Below are positions 8,310 to 19,683 of a stretch of 64,000 nucleotides of DNA, one piece after another. The DNA comes from Thiohalospira halophila DSM 15071. GTDB lineage: Bacteria > Pseudomonadota > Gammaproteobacteria > Thiohalospirales > Thiohalospiraceae. Under the pieces are notes generated by a model. It saw only the letters and a program-made list of their open reading frames with translations. It searched no databases and was not told the DNA's origin. The stretch spans positions 458,577 to 522,576 of the forward strand of contig NZ_FOMJ01000001.1 in assembly GCF_900112605.1 (NCBI RefSeq), in the 5' to 3' direction. The stretch's first letter is position 1. Every line of letters begins with the position of its first letter. The position numbers and the translations under genes were made by a program.

Positions 8310-8930
8310 ATGGAAGGCTCCGACCTCACGGCCCGGCAGCAGGCGCTGCTCGACCACATCCGCGACCACCAGGCGACTCACGGCCGCCCGCCCACCCGCC
8401 ACGAGATCGCGGCGGCCTTCGGCTACGCCTCGGTGAATGCCGTGACCGGCCACCTCAAGGCCCTGGCCGCCAAGGGCGCCATCGAGCTAACGCCCGGGGC
8501 GGCGCGCGGGATCCGGCTGGTGGAAGAGGCCACCGGCGCCCACGAGGCCGGCCTGCCCCTGGTGGGCCGGGTGGCGGCGGGCGCCCCCATCCTCGCCCGG
8601 GAGCACATCGAGGCGCGCTACCGCGTGGACTCCGGCCTCTTCCACCCCCGCCCCGACTACCTCCTGCGGGTCCGCGGGGAGAGCATGATCGAGGCCGGGA
8701 TCCGGGATGGCGACCTCCTCGCCGTCCACCGCGCCCCCGAGGCGACCGTGGGCCAGCTGGTGGTGGCCCGGCTGGGGGAGGAGGTCACCGTCAAGCGGCT
8801 GGACCGGGATGACACCGGCCAGCCCGTCCTGCGCGCCGCCAATCCCGACTACCCCGATATCCCGCTCACCGCCGCCGACGAGGCCGCCATCGAGGGCATC
8901 GGCGTGGGCGTCCTGCGCACCGAGCCCTGA
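8310..8930 (+). CDS. lexA: LexA-type SOS repressor
   Basis: A 206-residue repressor-protease with an N-terminal winged helix (LTARQQALLDHI, then TRHEIAAAFGYASVNAVTGHL) and a C-terminal latent serine protease. The self-cleavage bond is A90-G91 in GRVAAGAP. The catalytic dyad is S125 (RGESM) and K162 (VTVKRL), with the same 37-residue spacing as E. coli S119/K156. In the recognition helix the two acidic residues of the usual SPNAAEEHL are replaced (SVNAVTGHL), which suggests an altered operator. I prefer the ATG at 8310, which has AGGA at proper spacing; the ATG at 8301 would sit directly on it. It heads the imuA-imuB block. Confidence 0.92.
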   Translation: MEGSDLTARQQALLDHIRDHQATHGRPPTRHEIAAAFGYASVNAVTGHLKALAAKGAIELTPGAARGIRLVEEATGAHEAGLPLVGRVAAGAPILAREHIEARYRVDSGLFHPRPDYLLRVRGESMIEAGIRDGDLLAVHRAPEATVGQLVVARLGEEVTVKRLDRDDTGQPVLRAANPDYPDIPLTAADEAAIEGIGVGVLRTEP

Positions 8931-8973
8931 TCCTGATCGGATCCCGCACCCCCTTCCCGTTATCACCCCAATA

Positions 8974-8989
8974 CTGTAAAAATGATCAC
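8974..8989 (+). promoter_or_regulatory. Candidate LexA operator before imuA
   Basis: CTGTAAAAATGATCAC, 34 bp before the imuA ATG. It shares TGTAAAnAnnATCAC with the sequence just before dnaE2 (12850-12865), and both regions also contain the 10-mer TATCACCCCA. It has only one half of a classical CTGT-N8-ACAG box. Two instances make this a hypothesis. Confidence 0.4.
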
Positions 8990-9022
8990 TATTCGATGGT
9001 GATCGGAAGGGGTGGAGACGGG

Positions 9023-9652
9023 ATGTCCCTGGAGGCCCTGCTGGAGCGCGGCGATCTCTGGCGTGGCGGCGGCCACGCCGAGGCCCCGGTGCGCGCCACC
9101 GGCCACCCCCGGCTGGACCACGCCCTGGGCGGAGGCTGGCCCATCGGGGGACTGGTGGAGATCGCCGGCACCCCCGGCCACGGCGAATTCACCCTGCTCC
9201 GCCCCATGCTGGCCGCCGCGGTCGGCTGGCAGGCGTGGGTGGCGCCGCCCCATGTTCCCCACGCCCCGGCCCTGGTAGCGGCGGGGCTCGACCCGGCCCG
9301 CTTGCTCCATATCCGCGCCGAGGGTGACGAGGCCCTCTGGGCCGTGGAGCAGGCCCTGCGCTCCGGGGTCTGCGAGGCCGTGCTGGGCTGGCCGGCCACC
9401 GCCGATGACCGCGCCCTGCGCCGCCTCCAGCTCGCCGCCGAGACCGGTGGGGCCACCGGCTTCCTCTTCCGCCCGCCCCGGGCCCTGGAGCAGCCCTCCC
9501 CGGCGGCGGTCCGCCTGGCGCTGCGGGCCGGGGCGGTGGCGATCCACAAGTGCCGGGGCAACCGCCCCGAGCAGCCCATCCCCCTGGGCGAGGCGCTGGA
9601 CGAAACCCGGGCCGCGCCCGAACCGCCCCGCCGGATCCATGCAGTGGCTTAG
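9023..9652 (+). CDS. imuA: ImuA, translesion synthesis accessory protein
   Basis: A 209-residue RecA/SulA-like protein of the SOS mutasome. It contains HPRLDHALGGGWPIGGLVEI followed by a degenerate ATP-loop-like stretch GTPGHGEFTLLRP, the pattern of this family. In studied systems ImuA works with ImuB to recruit DnaE2 to damaged DNA. I chose the ATG at 9023, with GGAG 5 nt upstream, over the GTG-like start at 8996. Its 3' end overlaps imuB by 14 bp. It lies 92 bp after lexA, with its own candidate operator. Confidence 0.85.
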   Translation: MSLEALLERGDLWRGGGHAEAPVRATGHPRLDHALGGGWPIGGLVEIAGTPGHGEFTLLRPMLAAAVGWQAWVAPPHVPHAPALVAAGLDPARLLHIRAEGDEALWAVEQALRSGVCEAVLGWPATADDRALRRLQLAAETGGATGFLFRPPRALEQPSPAAVRLALRAGAVAIHKCRGNRPEQPIPLGEALDETRAAPEPPRRIHAVA

Positions 9653-11054
9653 CCTCCACCTGCCGGAGCTCCCGCTGGCCGCCTTCGCCCGGCCACCGGG
9701 CGCCCCGCCCCTGGCGCTCACCGCCGGCCGGCCGCCGCGGGTCCACAGCACGGATCCTGCCGCCCGGGCCGCCGGCGTGCGCCCGGGCCAGCCGCCGGCC
9801 ACCGCCCTCGCCCTCTGCCCCGCCCTGCGGCTGCGGCCGCGCCGCCCCGATCGGGAGGCGGCCACCCTGGAGGCCCTAGCCGCCTGGGCCGGGCAGTACA
9901 GCGACCACGTGGAGGTCCTCCCCGGCGCGGGGCTGCGCCTGGAGGTGGGGGGCAGCATCCGCCTCTTTGGCGGCCTGGAGGCTCTCTACCGCCACGCCCG
10001 CCGGGGCCTGGCCCAGCTGGGCCACGACGCCGGGACCGGCCTCGCCCCCACCCCGCTGGCCAGCTGGTGGCGGGCCCTGCACGGGATCGCGGAGCCGGTG
10101 GAGGCGAATCGGGAAGGGGCGATGCAGGCGGCGATGGAGTCGGCCCTGGCCCCCCTCCCCATCGCCGGGCTGGGTCTCGGGCCCGAGGTGGAGACCGCCT
10201 GCCGACGCCTGGGGCTGCAACGGCTGGGCGACCTGTTCGCCCTCCCCGGGGCCGATCTCGGTCGGCGCCTGGGGCCGGAGCTGCCGGCCCTGCTGGAGCG
10301 CGCCCTGGGGAAGCAGGCCGACCCGCGCCCGCGCTGGCAGCCACCGGCGACCTTCGCCAGCCGCCTACCGCTGCCCGAACCGGTGAGCGCCGCCGAGGCG
10401 CTGCTCTTCGCCGCCCGCCGGCTGCTGGGCGAGCTGGCCGGCTGGCTGCGCGGGCGGGATGCGGCTACCGCCGAACTCACCTTCCACCTCCACCACGAGC
10501 GGGGCGAGCCCACGCCGCTGACCCTGGGGACGCTGCAGCCGGTGCGCGACCCCGATCACCTCCTGGGGCTACTACGGGAGCGGCTGGAGGGCTTCGAGCC
10601 CCCGGCGGCGGTAACGGAGCTGGCCCTGGCGGCGGGGCGCACCGCCCCGGCCCCGCCGGAGCAGGCCGACCTCTTCGCCGCCCCGGCGGAACGGCCGGCC
10701 TGGGAGCCCCTGGTGGAGCGGCTGCGCGCCCGGCTGGGACGGGCCGCGGTGACGGGGCTGGAGCCGGTGCCCGACCCCCGCCCGGAGCGCGCCTGGCGGG
10801 CCACCGAACCGGGGGCGGCGACTGGCGATAGCCCGGCCACCGGCCCGCGCCCCCTCTGGCTGCTGGAGGCGCCCCGGCCCCTGGAGCAGCCGCCGGCGGT
10901 AGCCGGGGAGCCGGAGCGCATCGAGGCGGGCTGGTGGGACGGCGCCGATTGCGCCCGGGACTACTACACCGCCCGGGAGGCCGACGGCCGCCGGATCTGG
11001 GTCTACCGCGACCGCCGTGACGGCGCCTGGTATCTGGCGGGGCTGTTCGGTTGA
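9639..11054 (+). CDS. imuB: ImuB, inactive Y-family polymerase homologue
   Basis: A 471-residue Y-family-fold protein. It begins MQWLSLHLPELPLAAFAR, lacking the acidic metal ligands of active polymerases, as expected of ImuB. The conserved stretch LEVGGSIRLFGG and the C-terminal ending WVYRDRRDGAWYLAGLFG are typical. In known systems ImuB bridges the beta clamp, ImuA and DnaE2; the segment around residues 340-350 (PPEQADLFAAP) could hold a clamp-binding motif (QADLF). It overlaps imuA by 14 bp. The next plus-strand mutasome gene, dnaE2, is separated from it by an opposite-strand transporter. Confidence 0.88.
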   Translation: MQWLSLHLPELPLAAFARPPGAPPLALTAGRPPRVHSTDPAARAAGVRPGQPPATALALCPALRLRPRRPDREAATLEALAAWAGQYSDHVEVLPGAGLRLEVGGSIRLFGGLEALYRHARRGLAQLGHDAGTGLAPTPLASWWRALHGIAEPVEANREGAMQAAMESALAPLPIAGLGLGPEVETACRRLGLQRLGDLFALPGADLGRRLGPELPALLERALGKQADPRPRWQPPATFASRLPLPEPVSAAEALLFAARRLLGELAGWLRGRDAATAELTFHLHHERGEPTPLTLGTLQPVRDPDHLLGLLRERLEGFEPPAAVTELALAAGRTAPAPPEQADLFAAPAERPAWEPLVERLRARLGRAAVTGLEPVPDPRPERAWRATEPGAATGDSPATGPRPLWLLEAPRPLEQPPAVAGEPERIEAGWWDGADCARDYYTAREADGRRIWVYRDRRDGAWYLAGLFG

Positions 11055-11073
11055 GCGCCGGGGACGCCGAGGC

Positions 11074-12753
11074 TCAGCGCACCGGCTCCTCGTCCCCCTC
11101 GCCCTCCCGATCCTCCGGATCCGGGGTCAGGACCTGATCGCGGTGGCGGTGGAGGTGTCGGGTGTAGCGCGCCGCCTTCAGCCCCTGATCCACCGCGCGG
11201 CGCAGGGCACTGATCCGGTCCAGGGCGGCGACCACCCGGCGCACCGGCTCGCGATCCTCGCTGCCGGCCCGCAGGATGGCCGCCTTGACCTCCTGGTAGT
11301 CGGCATCGAAGGTCTTGAAGGCGCGCTTGACTGCCTTGCGCGGCCAGGCCTCCGGCTCGGCCAGGGCGCCATCCAGTTCACTGATGGCCCCCGCCTCCAG
11401 GCGCGCGATGGCGGCGGCAAGTTCCGGATCCTCCGGTTCGCCGCCGGCCGCGCGCTGATGGGCCATGTCCACGGCCCGTTCGGCCATGTCCTGGTAGTAG
11501 TGGGTGACCCGGACCACCTCCGGCAGCGCCTCCGCCACCTCGGCCGGGGCCTCGTCCCGCCGGATCCGGTTGACGAAGTCGTCGATGGCCAACCCCAGGT
11601 CGGTCACCGCCTGCCGCTGGGTGCGCAGCTGCGGCTCCTCGTCCCCGCCCTCGTCGTTCACTGCCTGGCGCACGGCCGCGTGGGCCTGCTCCCCCATGCG
11701 TGCCAGCTCCAGGGTGGCTACCTCCAGGGCCAGACCCGGCGTCTCCAGCAGCGTGTGGTCCAGGTGGCGGGGCTGGCCGGCCACGGCCTCCGTGCCTCGA
11801 TAGCGGCGCTCCAGCCAGCGGACCAGCGCCGGCGTGGCCGGCCACAGCAGCAGGATCCCCAGCAGCTTGGTCTGGGTGTGGAAGAGGGCCAGCAGGGTCG
11901 CCGGCTGCAGGGCCAGCCCCAGGGCCCCGGCGGCCAGCCGGGACAGCTCCAGCAGCGGCGCCAGCAGGATGAAGGCGGCCACCGCCACCACCACGTTGAA
12001 GGCCACGTGGGCGGCGGCCACCCGGCGTGCCGGTGCGGTGGCGCCGATGGAGGCGAAGACGGCGGTGGAGGTCGTACCGACGTTGGCGCCGATGACCATG
12101 GCGGCGGCCGTGGTGAGCGGGATGAGGCCGCTACCGGCGGCCGTGAGGGTCACCGCCAGGGCCGCGCTGGAGGACTGCATCACCACGGTCATGGCGATAC
12201 CCAGGAACATGAGCAGGAGCAGCGCCGGGATTCCCTCGCCGGACCCGGCCATCCAGTCCGCGGCGACATCCCCCGCGGTCATGGTGTCGTGGAGGACATC
12301 CAGCCCCAGGAAGAAGATCCCGAAGCCGGCCACCGCCTCCCCCAGGGCGCGCTGACGCGGTTTCTGCGACAGCACGCGCAGGAACATTCCCAGGGCGATG
12401 GCCGGCAGGGCCAGGGCGCGCAGGTCCACGTTGAAGCCCAGCAGGGCGACGATCCAGGAGGTGAGCGTGGTCCCGAGGTTGGCGCCGTAGACCACCCCCA
12501 CCGACTGGGCGAGGTTGAGCAGGCCGGCGTTGACGAAGCCGACCACGGCGAAGAGGACGGCGCTGGAGGACTGCACCGCCGCCGTGATGGCGACCCCGGA
12601 GAAGAGGCCCCGCAGGCGGCTGCGGGTGGAGGCGGCCAGGATGGCGCGCAGGGTGCGACCGGCAGCGACCTGCAGACCGTCGGTCATCAGCCGCATGCCC
12701 AGCAGGAAGAGCCCCACCCCGCCCAGGAAGGCGAGTACCGCGCCGATGTCCAT
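11074..12753 (-). CDS. Na+/phosphate cotransporter (PNaS family) with PhoU-like C-terminus
   Basis: A 559-residue protein. The membrane half (residues about 1-310) carries two inverted repeats, each with a QSSS motif (VQSSSAVLF and MQSSSAALA) followed by GANLGTT or GANVGTT, the Na/Pi cotransporter hallmark. Residues about 340-540 are helical and PhoU-like. It likely imports phosphate with sodium, or exports it, since the direction differs between relatives. I chose the ATG at 12753 behind GGGGGTGG; an upstream ATG at 12786 lacks such a site. It lies head-on against imuB and back to back with dnaE2, so it splits the imuAB-dnaE2 cassette. Confidence 0.9.
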   Translation of the reverse strand: MDIGAVLAFLGGVGLFLLGMRLMTDGLQVAAGRTLRAILAASTRSRLRGLFSGVAITAAVQSSSAVLFAVVGFVNAGLLNLAQSVGVVYGANLGTTLTSWIVALLGFNVDLRALALPAIALGMFLRVLSQKPRQRALGEAVAGFGIFFLGLDVLHDTMTAGDVAADWMAGSGEGIPALLLLMFLGIAMTVVMQSSSAALAVTLTAAGSGLIPLTTAAAMVIGANVGTTSTAVFASIGATAPARRVAAAHVAFNVVVAVAAFILLAPLLELSRLAAGALGLALQPATLLALFHTQTKLLGILLLWPATPALVRWLERRYRGTEAVAGQPRHLDHTLLETPGLALEVATLELARMGEQAHAAVRQAVNDEGGDEEPQLRTQRQAVTDLGLAIDDFVNRIRRDEAPAEVAEALPEVVRVTHYYQDMAERAVDMAHQRAAGGEPEDPELAAAIARLEAGAISELDGALAEPEAWPRKAVKRAFKTFDADYQEVKAAILRAGSEDREPVRRVVAALDRISALRRAVDQGLKAARYTRHLHRHRDQVLTPDPEDREGEGDEEPVR

Positions 12754-12849
12754 TGCCACCCCCGTTGCCCGCGAGCCGGCAACCATGCCACGGACGGGGC
12801 AGCGGGAAAACGGTCCCCCGGCGCCGTCCGCCCTTGCCCGCCCCGGATG

Positions 12850-12865
12850 GTGTAAATAGTATCAC
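12850..12865 (+). promoter_or_regulatory. Candidate LexA operator overlapping the dnaE2 start region
   Basis: GTGTAAATAGTATCAC ends 3 bp before the dnaE2 ATG and shares TGTAAAnAnnATCAC with the imuA upstream site. There is no Shine-Dalgarno between it and the ATG. TAGTAT within it could be a -10 element for a leaderless transcript. Confidence 0.4.
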
Positions 12866-12868
12866 CCC

Positions 12869-15964
<3,096 letters not shown>

Positions 15965-16074
15965 AACCGCGATCCGGGCGGGAGGTCGCCGCCGCTGCCC
16001 CGGCACGCTAGAATGGACGCCACCGCGGGACTTATTGTTCATTCAGAACTTAAACAATCCCCGGTAACTACCTG

Positions 16075-16159
16075 GCCCGGGTGACGAAACTGGTAGACGT
16101 AGCGGACTTAAAATCCGCGGGCTCAGGCCGTGCCGGTTCGAGTCCGGCCCCGGGCACCA
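16075..16159 (+). tRNA. tRNA-Leu (anticodon UAA)
   Basis: An 85-nt class II tRNA with encoded CCA. The acceptor stem is GCCCGGG/CCCGGGC, the anticodon stem GCGGA/TCCGC with loop CTTAAAA, followed by a long variable arm and a GGTTCGAGTCC T arm. The anticodon TAA reads UUA and UUG. In E. coli the same tRNA follows tRNA-Gly and tRNA-Cys after pgsA; here it stands alone 11 kb away on the opposite strand. Confidence 0.97.
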
Positions 16160-16172
16160 TTTACAGCACCGA

Positions 16173-16187
16173 CCCCGCAAAGCGGGG
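16173..16187 (+). terminator. Short hairpin after tRNA-Leu
   Basis: CCCCGC-AAA-GCGGGG lies 14 bp after the tRNA. It lacks a T tract, so it is a weak terminator candidate. Confidence 0.4.
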
Positions 16188-16225
16188 CCGCGGAGGGGCG
16201 GCACCGGGGCGACCATGACACCCCG

Positions 16226-16266
16226 TTTACACCCAAATAAAAATGAGTTTTATTTAGGGTGATAAT
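16226..16266 (+). promoter_or_regulatory. Promoter with Fur-like AT dyad for the iron operon
   Basis: A -35 TTTACA (16226-16231) and a -10 TTTATT (16249-16254) are 17 bp apart. Between and over them lies a perfect dyad AAATAAAA-ATGAG-TTTTATTT (16235-16255), with CACCC/GGGTG arms further out, and a TGATAAT half-site follows at 16260-16266. This is a strikingly AT-rich island in GC-rich DNA. Position before an iron operon makes Fur the likely binder; the match to the E. coli Fur consensus is only partial. Confidence 0.55.
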
Positions 16267-16305
16267 TCGATCCGTCCTTGTAACCCCGTTCTGGAGGAAC
16301 GCCCG

Positions 16306-17121
16306 ATGACCATCCGTTCCGGACATGCCGGCTCCACCCCCCTGGCTGCCACCCTGCTGCTCGGGGCCTCCCTCCTCGTCCCGGCCGGCGCCCTGGCCCA
16401 CGGCGAGGCCGGCGAACACGTCGAGGAGTTCCAGGAGCACCTGGATGACTACGCCGCGGACGTGCGCACCCTGGCCGACTCCCTGGATGCCCTGGCCCGG
16501 GATTACGCGGCTGGCGAGGCCGGCCCGGAACGGGTCCAGGCCTTCGTCGACGAATGGGAAGAGGTGCGCTACCACGCCGCCGTAGAGAAGGTCGCCACCC
16601 CGCTCTATCCCGCCATCTGGCAGGCCATCTCCGACCTGCGCCAGGCGGTGGACGGGGGCGCGGAGGCCGAGGTGATCCACCAGCGCGCCCACGCCGTTAC
16701 CGCCGCCCTCCACCAGGGCATGGGCGGGCTGCGCCTGACTGCCGCTCGCGGTGGCGGGGCGGCCGCGGACGACCACGGCCACGACGAGCCGGCGGGCCCC
16801 GAGGCCGCCTTCCAGCGTATCGACGAGCTGCTGGACAGCGCCGTGGCCGAGTACCAGGCCGGCCACGCCGACGACGCCCTGGAGCTGGTCCGCAGCGCCT
16901 ACTTCGACTACTTCGAGGGCCTGGAGGGTGGCCTCATCGAGGTGGATGCCCAGCGGGTCGCCCGCCTGGAGGAGGACTTCAACGGCACCCTGCCCCGGCT
17001 GCTGGAGAGCGGCGCCTCCATGGACGAGGTGCGCGAGCAGGTGCAGGCCATGAAGGAGTCCCTGGACACCGCCGAGGGCCAGCTGGAAGAGTCCGACGGC
17101 GACAGCAGCGAGGTCTTCTAG
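16306..17121 (+). CDS. Secreted FTR1-N-like periplasmic iron uptake protein
   Basis: A 271-residue protein with a signal peptide (LAATLLLGASLLVPAGALAHG, cleavage near residue 31). The mature part is helical and acidic. Its second half (SAYFDYFEGLEGGLIEVDAQ, then a helical hairpin) resembles the periplasmic N-terminal domain fused to many bacterial FTR1 iron permeases, with an E-x-x-E-like FEGLEGG motif. A His-rich DDHGHDE linker lies mid-protein. No FTR1 permease follows; instead an FbpABC-type importer does, with the next ATG 1 bp after this stop. A role in binding or oxidising ferrous iron for the ABC system is inference. Confidence 0.65.
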   Translation: MTIRSGHAGSTPLAATLLLGASLLVPAGALAHGEAGEHVEEFQEHLDDYAADVRTLADSLDALARDYAAGEAGPERVQAFVDEWEEVRYHAAVEKVATPLYPAIWQAISDLRQAVDGGAEAEVIHQRAHAVTAALHQGMGGLRLTAARGGGAAADDHGHDEPAGPEAAFQRIDELLDSAVAEYQAGHADDALELVRSAYFDYFEGLEGGLIEVDAQRVARLEEDFNGTLPRLLESGASMDEVREQVQAMKESLDTAEGQLEESDGDSSEVF

Positions 17122-17122
17122 C

Positions 17123-18169
17123 ATGGACCGCCGGACCTTCCTCCAACGCGCCTCTGCCCTGGGGGCCCTGGGCCTGCTCGGCCCGACCGGCCTGATCGGA
17201 TGCAGCGGTGAGCCGGCCGCCCCGCCGGCGCTGTCGGTGGACGAACTGCCGCCCCTGGAGGGCCAGCTCCGGGTCTACCTGGGGCGCGGCGAGGGCGGGC
17301 TCTACACCGACGTGATCCGCGCCATCCGGGACCGCAATCCCGACCTCGACCTGGAGGTCCGACGCGGGAGCTCCAGCGCCCTGGCCAATACCCTGGTGGC
17401 CGAGTCCGAGCGCGGCGGGGCCCGGGCCGACCTCTTCTGGTCCACCGACACCAGCTCCCTGGGGCAGGTGGTGGATCGCGGTCTGACCCACGCCATCCCG
17501 GAGAGCCTCCAGGAGAAGCTGGAACCGCCCTTCCGCTTCCAGCAGATCGCCCCCGTCTCCGGGCGGGTGCGGACGGTGGCCTACAACACCGATCGCCTCA
17601 CCGCCGAGGACATCCCCACGGACATCATGGCCCTGCCCGACAGCGGTCTCACCGTGGGCTGGGCCCCGGCCTACGGCGCCTTCCAGTCCTTCATTACCGC
17701 CATGCGGCTGCTGGAGGGGGACGAGGCCACGGTGGCCTGGCTGGAGGCCATGAAGCCCAACACCCGTGAATATGCCGGCGAACTGGGGGCGGTGCTGGCC
17801 ACCGCCCAGGGCGAGGTGGATGTCGCCCTGGCCAACCACTACTACACCCTGCGGCTGAAGTCCGGCCAGCCCGACGCCAGCGTCGACCTGGCCTTCACGG
17901 AGGGCGATGCCGGCTCCCTGGTGAATGCCTCGGGGGTCACCATCCTCAATCCCAGCGAGATCGCCAACGACTTCATCCGCTACCTGCTCTCCCGCGAGGT
18001 CCAGTCCTACCTGGCCCGGAAGGCCTACGAGATCCCGCTGGTCCCCGGTGTCCCGGTGCCGGACAACCTCCCCTCGCTGGACCGGATCCAACCCCCCTCG
18101 GTGGATCTCACGCAACTGGGTAACCTCCAGCCCACCCTGAAGCTCATGCGCCGGGCGGGGGTGCTTTGA
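17123..18169 (+). CDS. Ferric iron ABC transporter substrate-binding protein (FbpA-like), Tat lipoprotein
   Basis: A 348-residue binding protein. The N-terminus MDRRTFLQ has the twin-arginine pattern and LIGC at about residue 30 a lipobox, so export by Tat and lipid anchoring are predicted. The body matches class II iron-binding proteins (LRVYLGRGEGGLY near the start, LFWSTDTSSL). The adjacent tyrosines Y240-Y241 in ANHYYTLRL match the iron-ligating pair of FbpA proteins. It begins 1 bp after the FTR1-N-like gene, and its TGA overlaps the permease start codon. The binding of iron rather than another metal rests on family motif and context. Confidence 0.85.
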   Translation: MDRRTFLQRASALGALGLLGPTGLIGCSGEPAAPPALSVDELPPLEGQLRVYLGRGEGGLYTDVIRAIRDRNPDLDLEVRRGSSSALANTLVAESERGGARADLFWSTDTSSLGQVVDRGLTHAIPESLQEKLEPPFRFQQIAPVSGRVRTVAYNTDRLTAEDIPTDIMALPDSGLTVGWAPAYGAFQSFITAMRLLEGDEATVAWLEAMKPNTREYAGELGAVLATAQGEVDVALANHYYTLRLKSGQPDASVDLAFTEGDAGSLVNASGVTILNPSEIANDFIRYLLSREVQSYLARKAYEIPLVPGVPVPDNLPSLDRIQPPSVDLTQLGNLQPTLKLMRRAGVL

Positions 18170-19665
18170 CCCGTCTCCCCCTGGTGACCCTGCTCAGCGC
18201 CCTGCTGGCCGCCGCCGTGCTTTCGCCGGTGGTGGTCCTGCTGGGCATGGGCATCGGGGCGGAGGCCGGTCTGGATGCCCGCGTGGCCGAGGTGGCGCTG
18301 AACAGCCTGCTGCTGGCCGGCCTCACCGTCATCGGCGCGACCCTCCTGGGCGTCCCGCTGGCCTTTCTCACCGCCTGGACCCGGCTGCCCGGTCGCGGGA
18401 TCTGGACCGGCCTGCTGGCCGCCCCGCTGGCCATCCCCAGCTACCTCGGGGCCTTCGCCTGGTTCGCGGCCTCCGGCCCCGGCGGCGAGATCCGGATGGC
18501 CACCGGGATCCCGCTGCCCAACGTGGACGGCCTGGCCGGGGCCACCCTGGTCATGAGCCTGTACACCTATCCCTTCGTCTTCCTGGCGACCCGGGCGGCC
18601 CTGCGCAACATGGACGCCAGCCTGCTGGAGGCGGCGCGCACCCTGGGCATGCCCCTGGCGCCCGCCCTGTGGCGGGTCGTCCTGCCCCGCGTACGCAACA
18701 GCGTCGCCGCGGGCGGCCTGCTGGTGGCCCTCTACACCCTCTCCGACTTCGGCACCCCGGCGATCATGCGGGTGGATACCTTCACCCGGGTCATCTTCGT
18801 GGAATACAACGCCTTCGGCCTCGACCGCGCCGCCCTGCTCTCCCTGGCGCTGCTGGTCCTGGTGGCCGTGGTGCTCTTCCTGGAGTCCCGGGTCCGCGCC
18901 GTGCGCGAGACCCCGGGCCGGCCGCCGAGCTTCGCCCTGGGCCAGGGGGCACGGCTCGGCGCCATCGCCGGCATGGGCACGGTGCTGCTGGCCGCCATCG
19001 GCCTGCCGGTGGGGATCTTCACCCTCTGGCTGGTACGCGAGGGGACGGGCCACTTCGACCCCGCCATCCTGCTGAACTCCACCACCGCCTCCCTGCTCGC
19101 GGCCGTGGCCGCAGTGGCCGCCGCCCTGCCCATCGCCTTCGCCGCCACCACCGGGCGCCTGGGCCGGCTGCTGGAGCGCGTGGCCCACGTGGGCTTCGGC
19201 GTCCCCGGCATCGTGCTGGGAACGGCGCTGGTGGTCGTCGGTCTGAATGTCGGATTCCTCTACCAGACGCTGGCGCTGCTGGTCTTCGCCTACGTGGTAC
19301 GCTTCCTGCCCCTGGCGGTGGGGAATATCCGGGCACCGCTGGAGCGGGCCGAGGGCAGCCTGGTGGGCGCGGCGCGCTCCCTGGGCGCCTCCCCGGCGGA
19401 GGCCTTCCGGCGGGTGACGCTGCCGCTGATCCTGCCCGGCCTGCTGGCGGCGGCGGCCCTGGTCTTCCTGGAGGCCATGCGCGAGCTGCCGGCGACGCTG
19501 CTGCTGCGGCCCACCGGCTTCGAGACCCTGGCCACCCACCTGTGGCGGGTCTACGAGGCGGGCTACTTCGGCCGCGGCGCGGTACCGGCCCTGCTGCTGG
19601 TGGTAGTATCGGGAGTGGCCGTCGCGCTCATGCTGCGCGGCGAGCGGCGCTCCTCCCAGACCTGA
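18166..19665 (+). CDS. Iron ABC transporter permease (FbpB-like, fused two-domain)
   Basis: A 499-residue inner-membrane permease with about twelve helices arranged as two BPD_transp_1 halves. Each half carries an EAA-type loop that contacts the ATPase: residues about 145-165 (LEAARTLGMPLAPALWRVVLP) and about 400-420 (VGAARSLGASPAEAFRRVTLP). The start is TTG at 18166, overlapping the upstream stop (TTGA); no better ATG lies near, and the overlap suggests translational coupling. It works with the binding protein and ATPase on either side. Confidence 0.88.
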   Translation: MTRLPLVTLLSALLAAAVLSPVVVLLGMGIGAEAGLDARVAEVALNSLLLAGLTVIGATLLGVPLAFLTAWTRLPGRGIWTGLLAAPLAIPSYLGAFAWFAASGPGGEIRMATGIPLPNVDGLAGATLVMSLYTYPFVFLATRAALRNMDASLLEAARTLGMPLAPALWRVVLPRVRNSVAAGGLLVALYTLSDFGTPAIMRVDTFTRVIFVEYNAFGLDRAALLSLALLVLVAVVLFLESRVRAVRETPGRPPSFALGQGARLGAIAGMGTVLLAAIGLPVGIFTLWLVREGTGHFDPAILLNSTTASLLAAVAAVAAALPIAFAATTGRLGRLLERVAHVGFGVPGIVLGTALVVVGLNVGFLYQTLALLVFAYVVRFLPLAVGNIRAPLERAEGSLVGAARSLGASPAEAFRRVTLPLILPGLLAAAALVFLEAMRELPATLLLRPTGFETLATHLWRVYEAGYFGRGAVPALLLVVVSGVAVALMLRGERRSSQT

Positions 19666-19683
19666 TTCGGTTCGAGGACATCC

